A stretch of 64,000 bases of DNA from Deroplatys truncata (lineage: Eukaryota > Arthropoda > Insecta > Mantodea > Mantidae): NCBI GenBank assembly GCA_030765065.1, contig CM060985.1, positions 5,394,001 to 5,458,000 of the forward strand. Reading direction: 5' to 3'. How positions within the stretch are numbered: position 1 is the stretch's first letter; every line of letters begins with the position of its first letter. Position numbers and translations under genes: made by a program. The notes below the pieces were generated by a model, which saw nothing but the letters and a program-made list of their open reading frames with translations, searched no databases and was not told where the DNA came from. Below are positions 28,021-39,089 of the stretch, in pieces.

Positions 28021-31000
28021 TTTATGTACACAAACTTGTGTCTCTACCTTATGTTTGTTATGTGATAGGAACTATACTGTTTCTCATGGTAACTGGTTTA
28101 TGTACACAAACTTGTGTCTCTTCCTTATGTATGTTATCGAATAGGAACTATACTGTTTCTCATGGTAACTTGTTAATGTACACAAACTTGTGTATCTTCC
28201 TTATGTTTGTTATGTGATAGGAACTATACTGTTTCTCATAACTGGTTTATGTACACAAACTTGTGTCTGTTCCTTATGTTTGTTATGTGATAGGAACTAT
28301 ACTGTTTCTCATGGTAACTGGTTTATGTACACAAACTTGTGTCTCTTCCTTATGTTTTTAAGCGATAGGAACTATACTGTTTCTCATCATAACTGGTTTA
28401 TGTACACAAACTTGTGTCTCTTCTTTATGTTTGTTATGTGATAGGAACTATACTGTTTCCCATGGTAACTGGTTTATGTACACAAACTTGTGTCTCCTCC
28501 TTATGTTTGTTATGTGATAGGAAATATACTGTTTCTCATGGTAACTGGTTTATGTACACAAACTTGTGTCTCTTCCTTATGTTTGTTATGTGATAGGAAC
28601 TATACTGTTTCTCATGGTAACTGGTTTATGTACACAAACTTGTCTCTCCTCCTTATGTTTGTTATGCTATAGGAAATATACTGTTTTTCATGGTAACTGG
28701 TTTATGTACACAAACTTGTGTCTTTTCCTTATGTTTGTTATGTGATAGGAACTATACTGTTTCTTATGGTAACTGGTTTATGTACACAAAATTGTCTCTC
28801 CTCCTTATGTTTGTTATGTGATGGGAAATATAGTGTTTCTCATGGTAACTGGTTTATGTACACACACTTGTGTCTCTTCCTTATGTTTTTATGTGATAGG
28901 AACTACACTGTTTCTCATGGTAAATGGTTTATGTACACAAACTTGTGTCTCCTCCTTATGTTTGTTATGTGATAGGAACTATACTGTTTCTCATGGTAAC
29001 TGGTTTATGTACACAAACGTGTGTCTCTTCCTTATGTTTGTTATGTGATAGGAAATATACTGTTTCTCATGGTATTTGGTTTATGTACACAAAGTTGTGT
29101 CTCCTCCTTATGTTTGTTATGTGGTAGGAACTATACTGTTTCTCATGGTAACTGGTTTATGTACACAAACTTGTATCTCTTCCTTATGTTTGTTATGTGA
29201 TAGGAACTATACTGTTTCTCATGGTAACTGGTTTATGTACACAAACTTGTGTCTCTTCCTTATGTTTGTTATGTGATAGGAACTATACTGTTTCTCATGA
29301 TAACTGGTTTATGTACACAAACTTGTGTCTCTTCCTTAATTTTGTTATCGAATAGGAACTATACTGTTTCTCAGGATAACTGGTTTATGTACACAAACTT
29401 GTGTCTCTACCTTATGTTTGTTATGTGATAGGAACTATACTGTTTCTCGTGGTAACTGGTTTATGTACACAAACTTGTGTCTCTTCCTTATGTTTGTTAT
29501 GTGATAGGAACTATACTGTTTCTCATGGTAACTGGTTTATGTACACAAACGTGTGTCTCTTCCTTATGTTTGTTATGTGATAGGAAATATACTGTTTCTC
29601 ATGGTAACTGGTTTATGTACACAAACTTGTGTCTCCTCCTTATGTTTGTTATGTGGTAGGAACTACACTGTTTCTCATGGTAACTGGTTTATGTACACAA
29701 ACTTGTATCTCTTCCTTATGTTTGTTATGTGATAGGAACTATACTGTTTCTCATGGTAACTGGTTTATGTACACAAACTTGTGTCTCTTCCTTATGTTTG
29801 TTATGTGATAGGTACTATACTGTTTCTCATGATAACTGGTTTATGTACACAAACTTGTGTCTCTTCCTTAATTTTGTTATCGAATAGGAACTATACTGTT
29901 TCTCAGGATAACTGGTTTATGTACACAAACTTGTGTCTCTACCTTATGTTTGTTATGTGATAGGAACTATACTGTTTCTCGTGGTAACTGGTTTATGCAC
30001 ACAAACTGGTGTCTCTTCCTTATGTATGTTATCGAATAGGAACTATACTGTTTCTCATGATAACTGGTTTATGTACACAAACTTGTGTCTCTTCCTTATG
30101 TTTGTTATCGGATAGGAACTATACTGTTTCTCATGGTAACTTGTTTATGTACACAAACTTGTGTATCTTCCTTGTGTGTGCTATGTGATAGGAACTAGAC
30201 TGTTTCTCATGGTAACTGGCTTATGTACAGAAACATATGTCTCTTCCTTATGTTTGTTATGCGATAGGAACTATATTGTTTCTCATGGTAACTGGTTTAT
30301 CTACACAAACTTGTGTTCTTCCTTATGTTTGTTATCGGATAGGAACTATACTGTTTCTCATGGTAACTTGTTTATGTACACAAACTTGTGTCTCTTCTTT
30401 ATGTTTGTTATGCGATAGGATCTATACTGTTTCTCATGGTAACTTGTTTATGTACACAAACTTGTGTCTCTTCCTTATGTTTGTTATGCGATAGGAACTA
30501 TACTGTTTCTCATGGTAACTGGTTTATGTGTACAAACTTGTGTCTCTTCTTTTTTTGTTATCGGATAGGAACTATACTGTTTCTCATGGTAAATGGTTTA
30601 TGTACACAAACTTGTGTTCTTCCTTATGTGTGTTGTGTGATAGGAACTATACTGTTGCTCATGGTAACTGGTTTATGTACACAAACTTGTGTTCTTCCTT
30701 ATGTGTGTTGTGTGATATGAACTATACTGTTGCTCATGGTAACTGGTTTATGTACACAAACTTGTGTCTCTACCTTATGTTTGTTATGTGATAGGAACTA
30801 TACTGTTTCTCATGGTAACTGGTTTATGTACACAAACTTGTGTCTCTTCCTTATGTATGTTATCGAATAGGAACTATACTGTTTCTCATGGTAACTTGTT
30901 AATGTACACAAACTTGTGTATCTTCCTTATGTTTGTTATGTGATAGGAACTATACTGTTTCTCATAACTGGTTTATGTACACAAACTTGTGTCTGTTCCT

Positions 31001-33560
31001 TATGTTTGTTATGTGATAGGAACTATACTGTTTCTCATGGTAACTGGTTTATGTACACAAACTTGTGTCTCTTCCTTATGTTTTTAAGCGATAGGAACTA
31101 TACTGTTTCTCATCATAACTGGTTTATGTACACAAACTTGTGTCTCTTCTTTATGTTTGTTATGTGATAGGAACTATACTGTTTCCCATGGTAACTGGTT
31201 TATGTACACAAACTTGTGTCTCCTCCTTATGTTTGTTATGTGATAGGAAATATACTGTTTCTCATGGTAACTGGTTTATGTACACAAACTTGTGTCTCTT
31301 CCTTATGTTTGTTATGTGATAGGAACTATACTGTTTCTCATGGTAACGGGTTTATGTACACAAACTTTTGTCTCTTCCTTATGTTTGTTATGTGATAGGA
31401 ACTATACTGTTTCTCATGGTAACTGGTTTATGTACACAAACTTGTCTCTCCTCCTTATGTTTGTTATGCTATAGGAAATATACTGTTTCTCATGGTAACT
31501 GGTTTATGTACACAAACTTGTGTCTTTTCCTTATGTTTGTTATGTGATAGGAACTATACTGTTTCTTATGGTAACTGGTTTATGTACACAAAATTGTCTC
31601 TCCTCCTTATGTTTGTTATGTGATGGGAAATATAGTGTTTCTCATGGTAACTGGTTTATGTACACACACTTGTGTCTCTTCCTTATGTTTTTATGTGATA
31701 GGAACTACACTGTTTCTCATGGTAACTGGTTTATGTACACAAACTTGTGTCTCCTCCTTATGTTTGTTATGTGATAGGAAATATACTGTTTCTCATGGTA
31801 ACTGGTTTATGTACACAAACTTGTGTCTCTTCCTTATGTTTGTTATGTGATAGGAAATATACTGTTTCTCATGGTATTTGGTTTATGTACACAAACTTGT
31901 GTCTCCTCCTTATGTTTGTTATGTGGTAGGAACTATACTGTTTCTCATGGTAACTGGTTTATGTACACAAACTTGTATCTCTTCCTTATGTTTGTTATGT
32001 GATAGGAACTATACTGTTTCTCATGGTAACTGGTTTATGTACACAAACTTGTGTCTCTTCCTTATGTTTGTTATGTGATAGGAACTATACTGTTTCTCAT
32101 GATAACTGGTTTATGTACACAAACTTTTGTCTCTTCCTTAATTTTGTTATCGAATAGGAACTATACTGTTTCTCAGGATAACTGGTTTATGTACACAAAC
32201 TTGTGTCTCTACCTTATGTTTGTTATGTGATAGGAACTATACTGTTTCTCGTGGTAACTGATTTATGTACACAAACTTGTGTCTCTTCCTTATGTTTGTT
32301 ATGTGGTAGGAACTATACTGTTTCTCATGGTAACTGGTTTATGTACACAAAAGTGTGTCTCTTCCTTATGTTTGTTATGTGATAGGAAATATACTGTTTC
32401 TCATGGTAACTGGTTTATGTACACAAACTTGTGTCTCCTCCTTATGTTTGTTATGTGGTAGGAACTATACTGTTTCTCATGGTAACTGGTTTATGTACAC
32501 AAACTTGTATCTCTTCCTTATGTTTGTTATGTGATAGGAACTATACTGTTTCTCATGGTAACTGGTTTATGTACACAAACTTGTGTCTCTTCCTTATGTT
32601 TGTTATGTGATAGGAACTATACTGTTTCTCATGATAACTGGTTTATGTACACAAACTTGTGTCTCTTCCTTAATTTTGTTATCGAATAGGAACTATACTG
32701 TTTCTCAGGATAACTGGTTTATGTACACAAACTTGTGTCTCTACCTTATGTTTGTTATGTGATAGGAACTATACTGTTTCTCGTGGTAACTGGTTTATGC
32801 ACACAAACTTGTGTCTCTTCCTTATGTATGTTATCGAATAGGAACTATACTGTTTCTCATGATAACTGGTTTATGTACACAAACTTGTGTCTCTTCCTTA
32901 TGTTTGTTATCGGATAGGAACTATACTGTTTCTCATGGTAACTTGTTTATGTACACAAACTTGTGTATCTTCCTTGTGTGTGCTATGTGATAGGAACTAG
33001 ACTGTTTCTCATGGTAACTGGCTTATGTACAGAAACATATGTCTCTTCCTTATGTTTGTTATGCGATAGGAACTATATTGTTTCTCATGGTAACTGGTTT
33101 ATCTACACAAACTTGTGTTCTTCCTTATGCTTGTTATCGGATAGGAACTATACTGTTTCTCATGGTAACTTGTTTATGTACACAAACTTGTGTCTCTTCT
33201 TTATGTTTGTTATGCGATAGGATCTATACTGTTTCTCATGGTAACTTGTTTATGTACACAAACTTGTGTCTCTTCCTTATGTTTGTTATGCGATAGGAAC
33301 TATACTGTTTCTCATGGTAACTGGTTTATGTGTACAAACTTGTGTCTCTTCTTTTTTTGTTATCGGATAGGAACTATACTGTTTCTCATGGTAACTGGTT
33401 TATGTACACAAACTTGTGTTTTTCCTTATGTGTGTTGTGTGATAGGAACTATACTGTTGCTCATGGTAACTGGTTTATGTACACAAACTTGTGTTCTTCC
33501 TTATGTTTGTTATGCGATAGGAACTGTACTGTTTCTCATGGCAACTTGTTTATGTACACA
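28021..33560 (+). repeat. 2.8-kb tandem block duplication in the 76-bp array
   Basis: The segment starting near 28,021 recurs from about 30,747. The offset is 2,726 bp, increasing to 2,802 bp after one extra monomer near 31,340. Shared rare variants include TTTTTAAGCGATAGG (28,355 and 31,081), CTCATCATAACTGG, CTTCCTTAATTTTG, CTCAGGATAACTGG, AGAAACATATG (30,229 and 33,031), and a shortened unit with CTTCTTTTTTTGTTATC (30,547 and 33,349). The two copies differ at scattered positions, so the duplication is recent but not brand new. Confidence 0.88.
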
Positions 33561-34300
33561 TACTTGTGTCTCTTCTTTATGTTTGTTACGTGATAGGAAC
33601 TATACTGTTTCTCATGGTAACTGGTTTATGTACACAAACTTGTGTTCTTCCTTATGTTTGTTATGCGATAGGAACTATACTGTTTCTCATGGTAACTGGT
33701 TTATATACACAAACTTGTGTTCTTCCTTATGTTTGTTATGCGATAGGAACTATACTGTTTCTCATGGTAACTGGTTTATGTACACAAACTTGTGTTCTTC
33801 CTTATGTTTGTTATGCGATAGGAACTATACTTTTTCTCATGGTAACTGGTTTATGTACACAAATTTGTGTTCTTCCTTATGTTTGTTATGCGATAGGAAC
33901 TATACTGTTTCTCATGGTAACTGGTTTATGTACACAAACTTGTGTTCTTCCTTATGTTTGTTATGCGATAGGAACTATACTGTTTCTCGTGGTAACTGGT
34001 TTATATACACAAACTTGTGTTCTTCCTTATGTTTCTTATGCGATATGAACTATACTGTTTCTCATGGTAACTGGCTTATGTACACAAACTTGTCTTCTTC
34101 TTTATGTTTGTTACGTGATAGAAACTATACTGTTTCTCATGTTAAATGGTTTATGTACACAAACTTGTGTTCTTCCTTATGTTTGTTATCGGATAGGAAC
34201 TATACTGTTTCTCATGGTAACTGGTTTATGTACACAAACTTGTGTTCTTCCTTATGTGTGTTATGTGATAGGAACTATACTGTTTCTCATAGTAACTATT
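33380..34300 (+). repeat. 75-bp subfamily of the satellite (frame-neutral)
   Basis: In this stretch the usual GTGTCTCTTCC is replaced by GTGTTCTTCC, one base shorter, so monomers are 75 bp, or 25 codons. The reading frame no longer shifts from monomer to monomer. As a result an open frame of 384 codons runs from 33,190 to 34,344, and a second open frame in another phase covers 33,566-34,048. Two long overlapping open frames on the same strand are what a stop-free repeat gives when its length is a multiple of three. I therefore annotate this as repeat, not as a gene. The hypothetical peptide would be hydrophobic and cysteine-rich. Confidence 0.9.
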
Positions 34301-34859
34301 TTATATATACAAACTTGTGTCTCTTCCTTATGTTTGTTATGTGACAGGAACTATACTGTTTCTCATGGTAACTAGTTTATGTACACAAACTTGTGTCTCT
34401 TATGTTTGTTATGTGACAGGAACTATACTGTATCTCATGGTAACTGGTTTATATACACAAACTTGTGTCTCTTCCTTGTGTTTGTTATGTGATGGAACTA
34501 TACTGTTTCTCATGGTAACTGGCTTATGTACACAAACTTGTGTTCTTCCTTATGTTTGTTATGTGAAGGAACTATACTGTTTTTCATGGTAACGGGCTTA
34601 TGTACACAAACTTGTGTTCTTCCTTATGTTTGTTATGCTATAGGAACTATACTGTTTCTCATAGTAACTAGTTTATATATATAAACTTGTGTCTCTTCCT
34701 TATGTTTGTGATGTGATAGGAACTATACTGTTTCTCATAGTAACTAGTTTATATATACAAACTTGTGTTCTTCCTTATGTTTGTTATGTCACAGGAGCTA
34801 TACAGTTTCTCATAGTAACTAGTTTATATATACAAACTTGTGTCTCTTGCTTATGTTTG

Positions 34860-35520
34860 TTATGTATCAGGAACTATACTGTTTCTCATGGTAGCTAGTT
34901 TATATATACAAACTTGTGTCTCTTCCTTATGTTTGTTATGTGACAGGAACTATACTGTTTCTCATAGTAACTAGTTTATATATACAAACTTGTGTGTCTT
35001 TCTTATGTTTGTTATGTGACAGGAACTATACTGTTGCTCATGGTAACTGGCTTATGTACACAAACTTGTGTTCTTCCTTATGTTTGTTATGCTATAGGAA
35101 CTATACTGTTTCTCATAGTAACTAGTTTATATATACAAACTTGTGTCTCTTCCTTATGTTTGTTATGTGACAGGAACTATACTGTTTCTCATGGTAACTG
35201 GCTTATGTATACAAACTTGTGTTCTTCCTTATGTTTGTTATGCTATAGGAACTATACTGTTTCTCATAGTAACTAGTTTATATATACAAACTTGTTTCTC
35301 TTCCTTATGTTTGTTATGTGACAGGAACTATACTGTTTCTTATGGTAACTGGCTTATGTACACAAACTTGTGTTCTTCCTTATGTTTGTTATGCTATAGG
35401 AACTATACTGTTTCTCATAGTAACTAGTTTATATATACAAACTTGTGTCTCTTCCTTATGTTTGTTATGTGACAGGAACTATACTGTTTCTCATGGTAAC
35501 TGGCTTATGTACATAAACTT
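34860..35520 (+). repeat. 151-bp dimeric higher-order repeat at the array's right edge
   Basis: Two monomer types alternate here. A 76-bp type has GTTATGTGACAGG, and a 75-bp type has GTTATGCTATAGG with CATAGTAACTAG and TTTATATATACAAAC. The dimer starts near 34,992, 35,143 and 35,294, a spacing of 151 bp. The variants TATATATAC and ACTAGTTTA are rare in the array interior. Divergent edge monomers that form their own dimer fit the usual picture of satellite edges escaping homogenisation of the core. Confidence 0.85.
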
Positions 35521-35581
35521 GTATGTTCCTTATGTTTGATATGTAATAGGAACTAACCTGTTTCTCGTGGTAACTGGTTTA

Positions 35582-36302
35582 CTTCAGGAATAATATAAAC
35601 TTAAAAGCTTATATAACTTTTGAATATTCCTACTACAGTAATTTTGTAAATAACAAAATTTTTTATTCCTAGGTAAAGCTTTATTTTAGCATTTTCTACA
35701 AAGTCAATATTTAGCAAGATATATCGCTTTATACCTCATAACAGCAACCTCTTTAGATAAAGCAATTGAGGTTTCATCTATAGTCTATTTTTTGAGTTGG
35801 ACCAAATTGGCGTTACCGGCTATGTAGTTATAGCAGTCGCCATTATAACGCGAAGTAGAGTTTTACACTGAGGTTTAATACTGCTAGAAAAAATAACATA
35901 CAGGAATTCAACTACGCTACTACCACCGATGATGCATGAAGACTAATAGTTAACTAACGCAGTCTGTCTGAGACACTGGATCGTGTGTACACGGTATAAA
36001 CAGGTGTGTTCGTTTTGTTATGGAAATTCTACAATAGTGCTGGTGATAGTTTGTGCCCCAAAGCAGTCCTCACTAGAAAATGTGCACCTCCGCATATGAG
36101 CCGTTTAACATGTGCCTAAACTGAATGCAGGTGAAAGTTTTGTCCTCCAAGGATAAGCAAAACAAAACTCCCCATTAGTTTAATTTTCCTCGTGTTTGAA
36201 GGTCAGTTATATCCTTTACCTGTGATGAAACAAAAGTGCAAAGTCAAGGCCATGGACATACCTAATAGCAGCTTTAAGGAAAATCTTTTTCTACCACGAA
36301 CC
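35582..36302. other. AT-rich spacer without recognisable gene
   Basis: No open frame of note, no tRNA-like promoter boxes and no obvious tandem structure is visible between the end of the satellite and the first copy of the dispersed 0.8-kb repeat. The transition from satellite to spacer is abrupt. Confidence 0.6.
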
Positions 36303-36760
36303 TATAGTAGGTAGAGGAAGCACCCAAAATTTCGATATGGAGTGGAAAGACGCGTGAAACAATATTACAGTGAAAGATCCATGTGTGTCTCAAGAGGAAA
36401 TGTCGTTTAAACATCAAACTCAGCTTTTTTCAAGGATTTCTCCCACCCTCAACTACCCTTTACATTTTGTTTTATCTCTTTTGTTCAAGATATATTGATG
36501 ACAAATAAAATGTACATGTTGAATCTTCGGAAGTGCTCTTCATTTTGTATAACTGGTAAACTATACAAGAAATGTAATCTCGTTAAAACACACGATTTGT
36601 TGTTTTCTTAAGTTGACCATTCTTGTTAAATGGGAAGTGATTCCTTTTTCTCTCGTGACCATGCCATTTGAATGACACGGTCTTTATCCGACTATCGCCT
36701 TGCCTACAACGAAATATGTAAAAGTTTATTCTGGACTGATGGAAGGATAAGGTCCTACAA
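36303..36760 (+). repeat. Dispersed repeat DR, partial copy 1
   Basis: This stretch aligns by eye with the copy at 56,897. It shares in order TATAGTAGGTA, AAACATCAAACT, TTTCTCCCACCC with AACTACCCTTTA, GACAAATAAAATGTA, TTTGTATAACTGGTAAAC and TTAAAACACACGATTTG, ending with a degraded form of the inner half. It holds no coding sequence. A 60-codon minus-strand open frame at 36,583-36,765 lies wholly inside it and is not credible as a gene. Confidence 0.65.
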
Positions 36761-36954
36761 CACATTGTAAGTTATTTACGCATGATGTATACTTTTGGAG
36801 CAAGTGTTTCCATAAAACCTGTTAAACCTGTCCTGTTAATGAAAGGCCTTGTTCACGATATTTGGATCTGGGAATGTGGAAAAGCTGAACCAAGGTTAAG
36901 AGCGGAAGCGTTTAGCTATATCTTAAACTTGCTAGCATTGCACGTTTTATATCT

Positions 36955-38350
36955 CTGGACACATTTAATCCGTACTACTTTCTCTACCCATAGTGCTTCT
37001 TTGTTCCTCACAAATTTCTGTGCATCTCAAAAAGTCCTCTTCTGAACTCTAATGCCTTTCAAAATATCCTGAACAAGTTTTCTGAAAACCTATCTTGCGT
37101 TACAAAACATCCTAAACAAATTTCAAATGTCTTAAAACTATCTTCCGCTCCAAAACATCCTGGACAAATTTCTGCCTTAAAACTATGTTCCGTTTCAAAA
37201 CATCCTGAACAAATTTCTGTCTTAAAATTATCTTCCGCTCCAAAACATCCTGGACAAATTTCAAATGTCTTAAAACTATCTTCCGTTTCAAAACATCCTG
37301 AACAAATTTCAAATGTCTTATCTTCCGCTCCAAAACATCCTGGACAAATTTCTGCGTTAAAACTATGTTCCGTTTCAAAATATCCTGAACAAATTTCTGT
37401 CTTAAAATTATCTTCCGCTCCAAAACATCCTGGACAAATTTCTAATGTCTTAAAACTATCTTCCGTTTCAAAATATCCTGGACAAATTTCTAATGTCTTA
37501 AAACTATCTTCCGTTTAAAACATCCTGGAAAAATTGCTAATGTCTCAGAACTATCTTCCGCTCCAAAACATTCTGGACAAATTTCTGCGTTAAAACTATG
37601 TTCCGTTTCAAAATATCCTGAACAAATTTCTGTCTTAAAACTATCTTCCGCTCCAAAACATCCTGGACAAATTTCTAATGTCTTAAAACTATCTTCCGTT
37701 TCAAAATATCCTGGACAAATTTCTAATGTCTTAAAACTATCTTCCGTTTAAAACATCCTGGAAAAATTGCTAATGTCTCAGAACTATCTTGCGTTTCAAA
37801 ACATCCTGGACAAATGTCTAATGTATTAGAACTATCTTGCGTTTCAAAACATCCTGGATAAATTTCTAATGTCTTAAAACTATGTTGCGTTTCAAAACAT
37901 CCTGGACAAATTTCTAATGTCTTAAAACTATCTTCCGTTTCAAAACATCGTGGACAAATTTCTGATTTGTCGCAAAAAGTTCTTGTCTGAGCTACGATAT
38001 ATTTCAGAATATCTTCGATACGTTTCTAGTGTTTTCCGATAATATCCGAATAATATTTTCAAAATATTATGATAAATGTCTATTGTATTTCAAATTATCG
38101 TGGACATACTTTTGATTAGCCTAAAAATATCCTAGTCTGAATCCTAATAACTTTCAAAATATTCTGGATATATTTCTGGTGTGATCCAAGTTCTAGTGTA
38201 TTTCAAAACATGCTGAATAAATTTCAGACTTTTTCTAATAATATCCTAACCTGAATGCTTTTAAACGAGAGAAAATTGTGAAGTGTTTGAAAAAATATCT
38301 AGATCTGAGCTGCAATGCGTTTCAAAATGTGCTACAGACATTCGTGGCCA
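36955..38350 (-). repeat. 45/48-bp minisatellite with degenerate flanks
   Basis: The core, about 37,040-37,975, holds about 20 units of 45-48 bp built on TTAAAACTATCTTCCG, TTTCAAAACATCCTGG and ACAAATTTCTAATG. Both 45 and 48 bp are multiples of three. Several frames therefore stay open over many units: minus-strand 16-residue repeats reading EICPGCFETEDSFKTL or KFVQDVLERKIVLRHL, and a plus-strand one reading SNVLKLSSVSKHPGQI. A few 47-bp units with CGTTTAAAACATCC break the frame. On both sides the units decay gradually (36,955-37,040 and 37,975-38,350), with relics such as CTTTCAAAATATTCTGG. More than one open frame, and no convincing start codon for most, argue against a gene. Confidence 0.85.
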
Positions 38351-38356
38351 AACTTT

Positions 38357-38656
38357 TTATGTGGTTAATCCAAGATGTTTTGGAAGGGAGGAAAACTTAA
38401 CCTCCATAACCCGGATGCAGTATAATGCGAGCACAAATTGATACTTGCTACCCTGTATATAACAATTATGAACAATAAAACTCCCACTGCTGTGGGTTCC
38501 ACACAAATTATGCGGCAGTTTTTGCCACCATTTATATAACACCTGCAATAAACAAAAGCAGATCTCATTTCCTTCGTGGCCATGAGACGTGTTTTTGCTC
38601 GGAAGAGGCCCCATCATCGGTGAAACAAGGGGGTCAATGACGATACCGAAACACAA
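38357..38656 (-). other. Unrecognised 99-codon open frame, probably not a gene
   Basis: A minus-strand open frame of 99 codons lies just outside the degenerate edge of the 48-bp repeat. A second minus-strand frame of 72 codons overlaps it at 38,365-38,583. I recognise no domain, signal peptide or repeat in either. The locus has no visible promoter or splice context. It is kept only because it is among the longest open frames outside repeats in this part of the window. A chance open frame or an anonymous transposon fragment is the likeliest explanation. Confidence 0.15.
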
Positions 38657-39089
38657 TTAACATAAAAACAATAGTGTTTCATTATGCAGGAGCTATTGTC
38701 AACACTTCCATATGGTTAAAACTCGCAGCGTTCAATTTCAGTTGCAAATGAAGCAGGCGACAAATATGTTCAATTTTACATTATCCCGTTCGTTTGACAA
38801 AATATCGAAACTACAGCTTTTTAAAAAACAAGGTATCAAACAGTAAAATCATGATCCAATAAGGTTTTGCCTTTATAACTAGTTCTGAATTTGTGAAACT
38901 TTTAAACTTATTTTCTCGTAATCTTGTTTTCATACATATTAGCATCTTCAATTTCTTTCGATCTTTCAACATGTGTGAAGATCTTAAGAGCCTTTTATTG
39001 ATGTGAAGCTAGTTTTGGATTTAGACTTTCCGTAATTTGATGTGTAATAGATTTTTATAAAATGAAGATAGTTACATAGTTGTATTTTT
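38657..39089. other. AT-rich spacer
   Basis: No coding potential, promoter boxes or repeat unit could be recognised between the minus-strand open frame and the second copy of the dispersed repeat. Confidence 0.5.

Larger units (their letters stand above)
1..35581 (+). repeat. 76-bp satellite array (about 470 head-to-tail monomers)
   Basis: The monomer is about 76 bp. Its recurring landmarks in order are CTTCCTTATGTTTGTTAT, GATAGGAACTATACTG, TTTCTCATGGTAACTGG and TTTATGTACACAAACTTGTG. All monomers inspected lie in the same orientation. The plus strand is clearly T-rich. Common variants are TATGTGATAGG versus TATCGGATAGG or TATCGAATAGG, CTTCCTTA versus CCTCCTTA or CCTCATTA, and CATGGTAACTGG versus CATGATAACTGG. 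Length variants of 73, 74 and 75 bp arise from small deletions (CATAACTGG; CTTGTCTC; GTGTTCTTCC). The array is cut by the left edge of the window and stops at about 35,581, where the next monomer should read TTTATGTAC but reads TTTACTTCAG. Every monomer carries two overlapping dyads, GTTTATGTACACAAAC (one mismatch) and ACACAAACTTGTGT. No protein is inferred from it. Confidence 0.98.

Noticed and set aside
33190-34344. The 384-codon open frame as a real membrane protein gene
   Set aside because: It depends entirely on the 75-bp unit length and a second long frame overlaps it on the same strand. No start context or unique flanks were seen. It is reported only as a finding to test.
1-35581. Dozens of serial 60-codon open frames starting MSLPYVCY or MSPPYVCN and their longer relatives
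   Set aside because: They recur every 76 bp because the monomer is open in that phase for about 2.4 units. They overlap each other in different frames and end at the same GATAG in every monomer. This is a property of the repeat, not a gene family.
1-35581. CRISPR-like array
   Set aside because: There are no unique spacers between short repeats. The whole 76 bp is repeated, the array is far too long, and the context is eukaryotic.
37112-37423. 103-codon minus-strand frame rich in KFVQDVLERKI as a coding gene
   Set aside because: It lies wholly within the 45/48-bp minisatellite, where other frames on both strands are also open. Neighbouring units place a TAG in this same frame.
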